Assembly (NCBI RefSeq): GCF_025567045.1
Contig: NZ_JAOQJK010000002.1
Span: 248,001-312,000, forward strand
Length of the DNA: 64,000 nt
Direction: 5' to 3'
Source: Barnesiella propionica
GTDB taxonomy: Bacteria; Bacteroidota; Bacteroidia; Bacteroidales; Barnesiellaceae
Position numbers and translations under genes: made by a program
Shown: positions 36,183 to 45,588 of the stretch, one piece after another
How the letters are laid out: each line of letters opens with the position of its first letter
Position numbering within the stretch: position 1 is the first letter of the stretch
Notes under the pieces: model-generated
What the model saw: only the letters and a program-made list of their open reading frames with translations
The model's database searches: none
What the model was told of the DNA's origin: nothing

Positions 36183-38132
36183 ATGATTTCGGTAGAAGGA
36201 CTAACGGTTGAATTTGGAGGAAATCCGTTGTTTGATGATATAACTTATGTCATTAATAAAAAAGATCGTATCGCATTGGTTGGAAAAAACGGCGCGGGTA
36301 AATCGACCATGCTTAAAATTATTGCCGGTTTGCAGTCTCCTACGTCCGGATCGGTTAATATGCCTAAAGATCTCACTATCGGTTATTTGCCTCAACAAAT
36401 GAAATTGGCCGATTCCCGTACGGTAATGAATGAAGCTGAACAGGCTTTTTCCCATATATTCGAGTTACAGTCTCGCATCGAAAGGATGAATGAAGAATTA
36501 TCGGTCCGTACCGATTATGAAAGCGAGGAGTATCACGAATTGATAGAAAGAGTTTCTAATGCAACAGAACAGTTATCTTTGATAGGAGCCGCCAGTTATC
36601 AGGCCGAAATAGAGAAGACACTGACCGGATTAGGTTTTTTGCGAAGCGATTTTGACCGCCCTACATCGGAATTCAGCGGTGGGTGGCGAATGCGTATAGA
36701 ATTAGCAAAGCTTCTGTTGCAACGTCCTGATGTACTATTACTGGATGAGCCTACTAACCACTTGGACATAGAATCCATACAATGGTTGGAGAATTTTTTA
36801 TCTACGCGTGCCAATGCTGTCGTTCTTGTTTCGCACGACAGGGCATTTATTGATAATGTGACGACTCGTACTATCGAAATTTCTTTAGGACGTATTTATG
36901 ATTATCAGGTCAATTATTCCAAATATGTAATTTTAAGACAGGAGAGGCTGGAACAGCAGATCCGGGCTTTTGAGAATCAGCAAAAACAGATACAGGATAC
37001 CGAAGCATTTATAGAACGTTTTCGTTATAAAGCGACGAAATCGGTTCAAGTACAATCCCGCATTAAACAATTGGAAAAAATAGAACGGGTAGAAATAGAT
37101 GAGGTGGATAATTCCCGTCTCAATTTGAAGTTTCCTCCAGCTCCCCGTTCTGGAGATTATCCTATTATAGCAGAAGGAGTGGGAAAAAATTACGGAGAGC
37201 ATATTGTTTTTTCTGGTGCTGATTTCATTTTAAAACGGGGAGAAAAAGTTGCCTTTGTAGGAAAGAACGGTGAAGGCAAATCTACGTTGGTAAAATGTAT
37301 TATGGGGGAGATCCCATATACCGGAACTTTAAAGTTAGGACATAATGTCAAAATCGGATATTTTGCACAAAATCAGGCTCAGTTGCTGAATGAGGAACTG
37401 ACTGTATTTGATACGATAGATAAAGTTGCGGTAGGAGATATTCGTACAAAGATCCGTGATATATTAGGTGCTTTTATGTTTGGGGGCGAGGCTTCGGATA
37501 AAAAGGTAAAGGTTTTATCGGGAGGTGAAAAAACACGTCTGGCAATGATACGTTTGTTGCTTGAACCGGTGAATCTGCTTATTTTGGATGAACCTACCAA
37601 TCATTTGGATATGCGTACGAAAGATGTATTGAAGCAGGCTATTGCCGATTTTAACGGGACGGTGATACTCGTTTCCCATGACAGGGAATTTCTGGATGGA
37701 CTGGTGACTAAGGTGTATGAGTTTGGGAATCAGTGCGTACGTGAACATCTGGGCGGTATTTACGATTTTCTGCAACGGAAAAAGATGGATTCGTTACACG
37801 AACTTGAGGTTAAGGCTGTCAAAGACGAGGTTAAAAGTAAGGCGGCTGTAGAGGAAAGATCTGTTACCGGCAATAAATTAACTTATGAAGAACGTAAAGA
37901 ACTTGCCAGGCAGATAAAAAAAATGGAAAAATCCGTTGTTGCTGTCGAAGAAGAAATAAAAAGCCTGGAAGCATTAATAGCCGAAGTGGAATCAAAACTT
38001 TCTACAGTAGAAGGAGCCGCCGATGTAAGTTTGTATGAAGAACACGGACGTCTGAAAAAAGAGTTGGATAATGCTATGTGGCAATGGGCTGAACAAAGTG
38101 AATCTCTGGAAAAAATAAAGAATAAAAATTGA
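36183..38132 (+). CDS. ABC-F family ATPase (Uup/YheS-like)
   Basis: Soluble twin-cassette ABC protein of 649 residues with no membrane segments. ABC-F proteins act on the ribosome. Cassette 1 has Walker A GKNGAGKST near residue 38, signature FSGGWRMRIELAKLLL and LLLDEPTNHLD. An inter-cassette linker (about 245-315) is rich in Gln, Arg and Lys. Cassette 2 has GKNGEGKST, LSGGEKTRLAM and LILDEPTNHLDM. A charged coiled-coil tail (about 555-645) resembles the Uup group. A TACCTTTG -7-like element is at 36150-36157. The M13 peptidase gene begins 20 bases after its stop. Confidence 0.92.
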   Translation: MISVEGLTVEFGGNPLFDDITYVINKKDRIALVGKNGAGKSTMLKIIAGLQSPTSGSVNMPKDLTIGYLPQQMKLADSRTVMNEAEQAFSHIFELQSRIERMNEELSVRTDYESEEYHELIERVSNATEQLSLIGAASYQAEIEKTLTGLGFLRSDFDRPTSEFSGGWRMRIELAKLLLQRPDVLLLDEPTNHLDIESIQWLENFLSTRANAVVLVSHDRAFIDNVTTRTIEISLGRIYDYQVNYSKYVILRQERLEQQIRAFENQQKQIQDTEAFIERFRYKATKSVQVQSRIKQLEKIERVEIDEVDNSRLNLKFPPAPRSGDYPIIAEGVGKNYGEHIVFSGADFILKRGEKVAFVGKNGEGKSTLVKCIMGEIPYTGTLKLGHNVKIGYFAQNQAQLLNEELTVFDTIDKVAVGDIRTKIRDILGAFMFGGEASDKKVKVLSGGEKTRLAMIRLLLEPVNLLILDEPTNHLDMRTKDVLKQAIADFNGTVILVSHDREFLDGLVTKVYEFGNQCVREHLGGIYDFLQRKKMDSLHELEVKAVKDEVKSKAAVEERSVTGNKLTYEERKELARQIKKMEKSVVAVEEEIKSLEALIAEVESKLSTVEGAADVSLYEEHGRLKKELDNAMWQWAEQSESLEKIKNKN

Positions 38133-38152
38133 TATTTATAATAATTACCAAA

Positions 38153-40183
38153 ATGAAACAATTCATGATTCTATCACTAGCGGCCGGGCTTATGGCGACT
38201 TCGTCATGCTCGACCAGAGTAAGCGAAAAAGTTCCTGGTTTGGATCTTTCAAATCTGGACACTACTGTTGCTTGCGGAGATGATTTTTACCAATACGCTT
38301 GTGGCGGTTGGATGGTGAAAAATCCGTTGAAACCCGAATATGCCCGTTATGGTTCATTCGACATGCTTCGGGATAATAACAAGGAGCAGATCAAAGCTTT
38401 ATTTGAAGAATTAGGCAAGATAAAATCCGAATCAGGCAGTGTCGCTCAAAAAGTCGGGGATTTTTATACAATGGGTTTGGATAGTGTTCGTTTGAATAAA
38501 GAAGGTGCCTCTCCTATGGAGGTTGATCTGGCCGAAATAAAAACTGTTTCGGGAAAAGAAGCTGTTAGTAAACTGTTGGCTAAGATGCATCGTACTGTGG
38601 CAAATCCGTTCTTTGCTCTTTTTGTAGATGCAGACATGAAGAATAGTTCTATGAATATAGCTAATATTTATCAGTCCGGAATGAATATGGGGGATCGTGA
38701 TTACTATTTGGAGAATGACGAAAGCACTCGTAAAATTCGTGAAAGCTATATCAAGTACATCAATAAAATATTTGCACTGTCCGGATATTCTGAAGCCGAG
38801 GCAGCAAAAGCGGCAGAATCAGTAATGAAAATTGAAACGGCTATAGCAAAAGCTGCTTTTTCGCGGGAAGAATTACGTGATCCTCAGAAAAGTTATAATA
38901 AGATGTCTATCGATGAACTTAAAAAAATAGCGGGCGGTATAGATTGGGATAGTTATCTGGCCGGCATGGGTTTGAATCTGAAAGAGATAAATGTATGTCA
39001 GGTTCCTACTTTAAAAGCAGTCAGTGAGTTGATAGTATCGCTTACCGATGAAGATATCCAGAATTATCTGGCTTTTAATTATATAAATAGTGCGGCTTCT
39101 TATTTGAGTGATGATTTCGTCAACGCTTCTTTTGAATTTTATGATAAGGCTATGTCGGGTAAAGAAGTGATAGAACCACGCTGGAAACGTGCTTTATCGG
39201 TTCCCAATGCTCTTTTGTCGGAGGCTGTAGGTGAAATGTATGTACAGAAATATTTTCCACCCGAAGCTAAAAAACGTATGGTAGACTTGGTTTCTAATTT
39301 ACAGGTTGCATTGGGGCAGCATATAGATAGCCTGGAGTGGATGAGCGACGTAACCAAGACGAAAGCAAAAGAAAAACTGGCGGCTTTTCACGTAAAAATA
39401 GGATATCCTGATAAATGGCGCGATTATACGGCTCTTACTGTCGATCCGTCTAAAACCTACTGGGAAAATGTCAAGAATGCAATGGCATTTGAAACGGAAT
39501 ATTCATTGAGTCAGGAGGGGAAACCGGTAGATAAGGATAGGTGGTTCATGGGGCCCCAGACGGTAAATGCCTATTATAACCCTTCTTCGAACGAGATATG
39601 TTTTCCGGCTGCAATATTACAACCTCCTTTCTTTAATGTAAATGCGGACGATGCAGTGAATTATGGTGCTATCGGTGTAGTCATAGGTCATGAAATGACC
39701 CATGGTTTTGATGATCAGGGACGCCAGTTCGATAAAGACGGTAACTTGCAGGACTGGTGGACGGCAGAAGATGCTGCACAATTTGAGGATAGGGCTAATA
39801 AGCTGGCCGCCCAATATGATAATATAATTGTTTTGGATACCGTCCATGCAAACGGTCGTTTTACATTGGGAGAGAATATTGCTGACCATGGAGGTTTGCG
39901 TGTTGCTTATACGGCATATCATAATTCGTTGCAAGGCAATATGCCGGAACCGATCGATGGGTTTACAGCAGATCAGCGTTTTTATCTGGGATATGCAACC
40001 TTATGGGCACAAAATATCCGTGATGCGGAAATCTTACGTTTGACAAAGATAGATCCGCATTCATTGGGAAAATGGCGTGTAAACGCAGCATTAAGAAATA
40101 TGGATTCGTTCTTTAATGCATTTGGAATCAAAGAAGGAGACCCTATGTATATGGTTCCGGCAGACCGTGTGGTTATTTGGTAA
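38153..40183 (+). CDS. M13 family zinc metallopeptidase, lipoprotein
   Basis: Neprilysin/PepO-like endopeptidase, probably anchored in the envelope. The start is set at 38153 (MKQFMILSLAAGLMATSSC), which gives a proper lipoprotein signal; an ATG at 38129 would put the charged start too far upstream and overlap the previous gene. The zinc motif is GHEMTHGFDDQGRQFD (HExxH), the third ligand is in ENIADHGGL, and NAYYNPSSNEICFPAAILQPPFF is the family's substrate-site block. About 676 residues, usual for M13. It follows the ABC-F gene after 20 bases and ends at a clear terminator. Confidence 0.95.
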   Translation: MKQFMILSLAAGLMATSSCSTRVSEKVPGLDLSNLDTTVACGDDFYQYACGGWMVKNPLKPEYARYGSFDMLRDNNKEQIKALFEELGKIKSESGSVAQKVGDFYTMGLDSVRLNKEGASPMEVDLAEIKTVSGKEAVSKLLAKMHRTVANPFFALFVDADMKNSSMNIANIYQSGMNMGDRDYYLENDESTRKIRESYIKYINKIFALSGYSEAEAAKAAESVMKIETAIAKAAFSREELRDPQKSYNKMSIDELKKIAGGIDWDSYLAGMGLNLKEINVCQVPTLKAVSELIVSLTDEDIQNYLAFNYINSAASYLSDDFVNASFEFYDKAMSGKEVIEPRWKRALSVPNALLSEAVGEMYVQKYFPPEAKKRMVDLVSNLQVALGQHIDSLEWMSDVTKTKAKEKLAAFHVKIGYPDKWRDYTALTVDPSKTYWENVKNAMAFETEYSLSQEGKPVDKDRWFMGPQTVNAYYNPSSNEICFPAAILQPPFFNVNADDAVNYGAIGVVIGHEMTHGFDDQGRQFDKDGNLQDWWTAEDAAQFEDRANKLAAQYDNIIVLDTVHANGRFTLGENIADHGGLRVAYTAYHNSLQGNMPEPIDGFTADQRFYLGYATLWAQNIRDAEILRLTKIDPHSLGKWRVNAALRNMDSFFNAFGIKEGDPMYMVPADRVVIW

Positions 40184-40203
40184 CTAAATTACATATTAAT
40201 CTG

Positions 40204-40242
40204 TTAAAGGGTAATATAATACATATTACCCTTTAATATTTT
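40204..40242 (+). terminator. Intrinsic terminator after the M13 peptidase gene
   Basis: A perfect 14-bp stem TTAAAGGGTAATAT/ATATTACCCTTTAA with a five-base loop spans 40204-40236, and T-rich sequence follows. Confidence 0.85.
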
Positions 40243-40312
40243 ATAGAGAAAAAGTGTTTTGTGAAAGGTTTTGTATAAATTTGTCTCATATAATATATAT
40301 TATGATCGCATA

Positions 40313-41758
40313 ATGCTGTTTAATTCTTTTGAATTTCTTATATTTTTTCCTTTAGTATTTCTTTTTTATTGGTATATACTAGGAAAAAGCCGGAAAGGAC
40401 AAAATCTTTTCTTGTTGATATCCAGTTATATATTCTATGGATGGTGGGACTGGACTTTTTTGTTTCTGATACTATTTACGTCTGTTTGCAGTTATTGCGC
40501 AGGACTTATTATTGGAAATAGTGAAAATAAGAAAATCAGAAAGCTTGTTACGATTGCGAATGTATTTATTAATCTAATGATTTTGTTCGTATATAAGTAT
40601 TATGATTTCTTTATATTGAATTTTCTTCAGGCATTTGAAAGTATAGGTATTCATTTATCTCTTTCAACTTTAAAATTGGTTTTGCCGGTAGGAATCAGTT
40701 TTTATACATTTCAGGCATTAGGTTATACAATAGATGTATATAAAAGAAAGGTTAATCCAGAAAAAAATGTAATTATTTTTTTAGCTTTTATAAGCTTCTT
40801 TCCTCAATTGGTTGCCGGACCTATAGAACGGGCCTCAAACCTTCTTCCTCAGTTTAGAAATTCCCGCCGATTTAATTATGGCAAAGCGGTGGATGGTATG
40901 AGACAGATGTTGTGGGGCTTTTTCAAGAAGATTGTAGTAGCAGACAACTGCGCTATATGGGCGAATACCATATTTTCACAATCCGATACCGCAAGTGCCT
41001 CTACATTATTGCTGGGAGCTGTTTATTTTACATTTCAGATATACGGAGATTTTTCCGGATATTCCGATATTGCAATAGGTGCAGCCCGGCTTTTTGGAAT
41101 AAACTTAATGAAAAATTTTAATGTACCGTATTTTTCCAGGGATATAGCTGAGTTCTGGCGACGATGGCATATTTCTTTAACTACATGGTTTAGAGATTAC
41201 GTATATATACCTTTAGGCGGAAGTCGAGTCTCGAAAATTAAAGTTATACGAAATGTATTTATTATTTTTTTATTAAGCGGTTTTTGGCATGGTGCCGAGT
41301 GGACTTACATTTTATGGGGATTTTACCATGCTTGTCTGTTTATTCCTCTGTTAATCTGGGGTACTCATCGTAAACATACCCGTGTTGTTGCAGAAAATAG
41401 GATATGTCCTTCATATAAAGAAATGGCTCAGATGCTTATAACGTTTAGTTTTGTCATGATAGGGCTGGTCATCTTTCGCTCCGAAAATATAGAACAGGCA
41501 TTTCATTATATTAAAGGAATGTTTAATATTTCCATTTTTTCTATACCGGAATTTATTAATAAAAAGGCATTGTTCGCTATATTCTTTATGCTGGTCGTGG
41601 AGTGGTTTACCCGAAAAGCAGATTTTGCCCTGGATTATACGCATATAAAATCATCACTGAATACTCCCGTTATACGTTGGGCATCCTATATTATTATTTT
41701 ATTGTTGATTTTGTGTCTGGGAGGCAGACAAGCGACATTTATCTATTTTCAATTTTAA
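40313..41758 (+). CDS. MBOAT family O-acyltransferase (AlgI/DltB-like)
   Basis: Polytopic membrane enzyme that moves acyl groups (often acetyl) from the cytoplasm onto extracytoplasmic polymers. The ATG at 40313 (MLFNSFEFLIFFPLVFLFYW) is chosen because it is the usual N-terminus. A -7-like TAAATTTG lies at 40276-40283, downstream of the alternative TTG at 40271. There are about ten hydrophobic segments; FFPQLVAGPIER, FSGYSDIAIG, EFWRRWHISLTTWFRDY and SGFWHGAEWTY with the active-site histidine (about 327) are diagnostic. The target polymer is unknown; the next gene, three bases on, is the probable partner. Confidence 0.92.
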   Translation: MLFNSFEFLIFFPLVFLFYWYILGKSRKGQNLFLLISSYIFYGWWDWTFLFLILFTSVCSYCAGLIIGNSENKKIRKLVTIANVFINLMILFVYKYYDFFILNFLQAFESIGIHLSLSTLKLVLPVGISFYTFQALGYTIDVYKRKVNPEKNVIIFLAFISFFPQLVAGPIERASNLLPQFRNSRRFNYGKAVDGMRQMLWGFFKKIVVADNCAIWANTIFSQSDTASASTLLLGAVYFTFQIYGDFSGYSDIAIGAARLFGINLMKNFNVPYFSRDIAEFWRRWHISLTTWFRDYVYIPLGGSRVSKIKVIRNVFIIFLLSGFWHGAEWTYILWGFYHACLFIPLLIWGTHRKHTRVVAENRICPSYKEMAQMLITFSFVMIGLVIFRSENIEQAFHYIKGMFNISIFSIPEFINKKALFAIFFMLVVEWFTRKADFALDYTHIKSSLNTPVIRWASYIIILLLILCLGGRQATFIYFQF

Positions 41759-41761
41759 TAT

Positions 41762-42781
41762 ATGGATAAGACTGATTTAAATAGATTTATACGAAAGGTT
41801 TTATTGGCTTTAGTGCCGCTTTATATATTGCTGGCATTTTATCTTTGGAGCGACCCTTTTAAAGTTGTTCAGAATTATGATTCGTTTTATGAAGACGGAA
41901 AGCCTTCTTATGTAACATTGGACGTTGATTATGTGAGTACGTCAACTTTTGATAAGTATAATAAGATATATAGATACGATTCATTCGTTATGGGTAATTC
42001 CCGGAGTATTTTCTATGAAGTGGATGATTGGATGCGACATTTGGATGATTCTTCCAGTTGCTTTCATTTTGATGCTTCTGCAGAATCTTTGTTCGGGATA
42101 TATAAGAAAATAATTTATTTGGACAGCAGGGTGCCTATTAAAAACTTATTATTCGTTTGGGATGCAAGCATTCTTTTGCAAACAGAGAGAAGAGAAGAGT
42201 CTCATTTGTATTTTTTATCTCCTCAACTGGAAGGATATAAGCGTTGGTTTGCTTTTCATAGTTGTTTTATACGTACATTTTTTACACCCCGTTTTTTGAT
42301 TGCCTATTGTGATTTCAAGATATCGGGTCAGATGAAAGACTATATGAAACGAGAAGGGTTACTAAACGATGATCCTATAACTTATTCGTTAAGGTATAAT
42401 GAAATACGGCATGATATTTTTGAAGAAGAGATAAAAGCGGGAACGTATTATAATGAAAAACGTATGAAAGTTTTTTATGACAGGCCTTCCAAAGAGATGT
42501 ATTCAGAAGCTTTTATTGGAGAGAAACAGATAAAAATGTTGAAAGAAATAGCTTCTGTCCTGGCTCGTCACCGCGCAAACGTTAAAATTGTAATAAGTCC
42601 TCTATATGATCAGAAAAAGATGGCAGTGGAAGATATTGAAATTTTAAAAGATATTTTCGGAGAAAACGTAGTTTACGATTTTTCCGGTAAAAATGAATTT
42701 ACCGAAGATTATCGTAATTATTACGAATGTTCACATTATCGTCCTCACGTGGCTCGGGCTATCCTCGATTCTATTTATTAG
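41762..42781 (+). CDS. SGNH-like membrane-anchored partner of the MBOAT acyltransferase
   Basis: 339 residues with one N-terminal membrane segment (about 12-30) and an extracytoplasmic remainder. FVMGNSRS at residues 76-82 resembles the nucleophile block of SGNH/DltD/AlgJ-like acyl-transfer proteins, and the C-terminal YECSHYRPHVAR could carry the catalytic His. It starts three bases after the MBOAT gene, the same arrangement as AlgI with AlgJ/AlgX or DltB with DltD. I infer a role in finishing polymer acylation; sequence similarity alone is weak. Its stop abuts the stop of the opposite-strand GNAT gene with no base between. Confidence 0.6.
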   Translation: MDKTDLNRFIRKVLLALVPLYILLAFYLWSDPFKVVQNYDSFYEDGKPSYVTLDVDYVSTSTFDKYNKIYRYDSFVMGNSRSIFYEVDDWMRHLDDSSSCFHFDASAESLFGIYKKIIYLDSRVPIKNLLFVWDASILLQTERREESHLYFLSPQLEGYKRWFAFHSCFIRTFFTPRFLIAYCDFKISGQMKDYMKREGLLNDDPITYSLRYNEIRHDIFEEEIKAGTYYNEKRMKVFYDRPSKEMYSEAFIGEKQIKMLKEIASVLARHRANVKIVISPLYDQKKMAVEDIEILKDIFGENVVYDFSGKNEFTEDYRNYYECSHYRPHVARAILDSIY

Positions 42782-43222
42782 TTATATTATTTTTTGCATA
42801 AGATATTCGGAATGTCCGGTATTTTTGTCAATTCTTTCCTGTAAGATGAAAAAACCGTGTCTTAAATAAAAAGAAACAGCTTTTGTGTTTTCTATGTATA
42901 CCGAAAGTGTCAGATTGGAAAACCGGTCCGAGACATATTGCAACAAAAGGCTTCCTGTACTTTGGTTTTGATACGGGACGTCGATAAATAAGGCTGCAAT
43001 GTGATGGTTCCCTACTATTGAGATGAATCCTGTTATTAGATCATTCTCATTATCATAAGCGACTATGGTGTAAGAATTGGGCAAATAAAGCCGTTTCATA
43101 TTTTCGACTTTATCTGTCCAAAAATCTTTCGGTATAAAATCATGGGCCTTAACGGATGCGTTTAACCATATTTCGGTTAATCTTTCATTGTCTTCCGGTA
43201 TTGATTCCCGAATAGAAATCAT
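42782..43222 (-). CDS. GNAT family N-acetyltransferase
   Basis: 146-residue acetyl-CoA-dependent acetyltransferase. The N-terminal ISIRESIPEDNERLTEIW, the beta-4 segment IAALFIDVPYQNQSTGSLLLQYV (acetyl-CoA loop, here QNQSTG instead of the classic QxxGxG/A) and the C-terminal AVSFYLRHGFFILQE are typical of the YjaB/PhnO-like group. The acceptor is unknown. It follows the META-domain gene after 11 bases and is probably cotranscribed with it. Confidence 0.88.
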   Translation of the reverse strand: MISIRESIPEDNERLTEIWLNASVKAHDFIPKDFWTDKVENMKRLYLPNSYTIVAYDNENDLITGFISIVGNHHIAALFIDVPYQNQSTGSLLLQYVSDRFSNLTLSVYIENTKAVSFYLRHGFFILQERIDKNTGHSEYLMQKII

Positions 43223-43233
43223 TTTTATGATTC

Positions 43234-44064
43234 TTATATTTTTTCGATGATAATAATATTTTCTCCTTTGTGGAGAGCGTCATATAATTCGAGCCGGTTT
43301 TCGTCTATTTCCTGAAACGCATTGATCGCTTCCAATGACAGTAAAAATTCCATTTCTACGTTGGGCCCCATACAGGCACGCCGGGTCGTTGCTACTCCTG
43401 CGAATTGTATGCTGTTGGGCCATTTGTTATCGAGGACAATTGTCCCGTTCATAATATTGCAACTGGTGTTACCGTGTAATTTTTTTTCAGGAATGTCAAT
43501 AACCATGGTAGGAGCATTTTCTGTAATATTTTTCCCGTTCAGTGATGTGACTTTCCAGCGTCCGTTCAGCAAATAACTTATTCTTTTATTGATTTGCATG
43601 ACAGGTTGTTTCTGTGCATTATATAATTCTACAACCATAAATTTCCCGTTTTCGGATTTTACTTTAAATGATTGCACATCATTCAGTGCTTTCATAACGG
43701 CACCATCGGTTACATTTGGAGCGCAAGCTTTCATTGTCATGACCATCTGGTCGAAACGGATGTGGTTATTACCGCTTAATATAAAATTTCCGTTAAATAC
43801 GTTACACCCATTATTTCCATATACACGTTTGTTTTTCATATCAAAAGTGATTTGTACCGGTTCTTCTCCTACAACGGTATTACCATTCGCCGTTTCTATG
43901 ATCCATTCGCCTTCCAGCATTTCAGGTTTAGTATTGATTACGGGTTTAGGTTTTGAAGAAACGGTGGTATTTTTCTTTTCTTTTATAGTTTGTTTACCGG
44001 TATTGCAGGATACAGCCAGTAAAATGGCAGATAATGCGATACAAAGATAAATTATTTTTTTCAT
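43234..44064 (-). CDS. Lipoprotein with two META (HslJ-like) domains
   Basis: 276-residue predicted lipoprotein: MKKIIYLCIALSAILLAVSC gives a signal peptide and lipobox. Two META domains follow, at about 48-155 (LEGEWIIETANG, GNNGCNVFNGNF) and 165-275 (LNGRWKVTSLNGK, GNTSCNIMNGTI). Each keeps the paired-cysteine pattern of this domain. META proteins such as HslJ are linked to envelope stress and antibiotic tolerance, but the biochemical role is unknown. First gene of a pair with the GNAT gene. Confidence 0.88.
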   Translation of the reverse strand: MKKIIYLCIALSAILLAVSCNTGKQTIKEKKNTTVSSKPKPVINTKPEMLEGEWIIETANGNTVVGEEPVQITFDMKNKRVYGNNGCNVFNGNFILSGNNHIRFDQMVMTMKACAPNVTDGAVMKALNDVQSFKVKSENGKFMVVELYNAQKQPVMQINKRISYLLNGRWKVTSLNGKNITENAPTMVIDIPEKKLHGNTSCNIMNGTIVLDNKWPNSIQFAGVATTRRACMGPNVEMEFLLSLEAINAFQEIDENRLELYDALHKGENIIIIEKI

Positions 44065-44149
44065 GTCAAATAAATTTTAGTTAAGTTGTCAGCAAATATA
44101 AAAGATACTTTGTGAATAAGTTTCGGTATGAAGGCTTATTTTAGAATGT

Positions 44150-45436
44150 TTATGAAATAGGTTCTTTCCATTTTTTTCTTATAGGATAAAATGTAGGACG
44201 TATAAGTAGTCTTAATGAAGCGTTGTAAGTAAAATAATTCCAGGTCCAGTTTAATAATACGAATATTTTATTTTTCATTCCTAAAAGAGAGATTAAATGA
44301 ACAAACATCCACATGAACCAGGCAGGTCGTCCATACATATGCATATGAGTGAAATCTGCTACAGCCCGGTTTCTGCCGATAGTCGCCATGCTTCCCATAT
44401 CATTATATATGAAGGGGGTGTCGAATTTTCGGTTGTTCAGGTGTTTTGCCAGCAATCGTCCCTGTTGTATTGCCACTTGTGCCAGTTGAGGGTGTCCGGA
44501 CGGATATGCTTCTGTAATCATAAGGGCTATATCTCCTAAAGCGAATATATTGTCGTATCCTTTTATTCGGTTATACTCGTCTGTGAGAATACGGTTTCCA
44601 CGGCCTATTACTTCTTTAGGCAATCCATCGATAAGAACACCCGTGACACCGGCGGTCCATATAACAGTACGACAGGCCAGTGTTTCTCCGTCATTGAATT
44701 GAAGGACTTCTTTATCGTAAGATACCAAGCTTTTATTCAGCTTTATTTCTACTTCCAGTTGCTGCAGATACGTACGAGCCTTTTCCGAAGCGATAGGGCT
44801 CATTGTACGTAATAATTTATCGGTTCCCTCGATGATGATAACACGTACATCTTCTTTTTTAAGTTCAGGGTATTCCCGTTGCAATATATATTTTTTCATT
44901 TCACCTAATGCTCCGGCTATTTCTACACCCGTGGGCCCCCCTCCGACAACGGCGAAACAAAGCAACGATTTTTTTAGTTCAGGATCGCTACAGGTACTGG
45001 CAAGTTCCAGATTATTGAGCACTTCGTTGCGTACCCTGATTGCTTCGGCTGTCGATTTAAGCGTAAAAACAGATTCCTGCAAGTTATTTATATTGAAAAA
45101 ATTATTCGTCGTACCGGTTGCGATAATTAAATAATCGTAATGCAATATTCCCGAATCTGTTGTAACTGTTTGTTCTTTTGTATCGACAGATTTTGCGTTT
45201 CCCATATGAAAACGGACTTGTTTTAATTTCCTTAATTCCTGACGGAACGGAAAACAAATGGCCGCCGGTTCCAGGCCGGATGATGCTATCTGATAAAACA
45301 AAGGTGGAAATGCATGAAAATTGTTCTGGTCTATAAGTATTATATCATAGAGGTGGGTATCTATTTTTTTTATCAGGTTTATACCTGCGAAACCTCCTCC
45401 TATAATGACGATTTGTTGTTTTGCAGTGTGTGACAT
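44150..45436 (-). CDS. ndh: Type II NADH dehydrogenase (NAD(P)/FAD-dependent oxidoreductase)
   Basis: Single-subunit, non-proton-pumping NADH:quinone oxidoreductase on the inner face of the membrane. The FAD motif IIGGGFAGINLIKK begins near residue 11, the NADH motif VVGGGPTGVEIAGAL is near 163, and the second FAD block GYDNIFALGDIAL near 295. The C-terminus (about 370-415) has hydrophobic amphipathic stretches (WFMWMFVHLISLLG) for membrane attachment. 428 residues is usual. It is a single gene divergent from the TPR gene. Confidence 0.9.
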   Translation of the reverse strand: MSHTAKQQIVIIGGGFAGINLIKKIDTHLYDIILIDQNNFHAFPPLFYQIASSGLEPAAICFPFRQELRKLKQVRFHMGNAKSVDTKEQTVTTDSGILHYDYLIIATGTTNNFFNINNLQESVFTLKSTAEAIRVRNEVLNNLELASTCSDPELKKSLLCFAVVGGGPTGVEIAGALGEMKKYILQREYPELKKEDVRVIIIEGTDKLLRTMSPIASEKARTYLQQLEVEIKLNKSLVSYDKEVLQFNDGETLACRTVIWTAGVTGVLIDGLPKEVIGRGNRILTDEYNRIKGYDNIFALGDIALMITEAYPSGHPQLAQVAIQQGRLLAKHLNNRKFDTPFIYNDMGSMATIGRNRAVADFTHMHMYGRPAWFMWMFVHLISLLGMKNKIFVLLNWTWNYFTYNASLRLLIRPTFYPIRKKWKEPIS

Positions 45437-45588
45437 ATTATTTATCTTAATTATAGTTTTAACGGATAATAATAAAAAATGTTCATTTTCCCGTGTTTAA
45501 GAGAAAAAACATATAAAATAGAATACGAAGATAGTCAGAATGCTTTTATTTATTTACATTTGCGTATAATATTGTAATAAATAAATTC

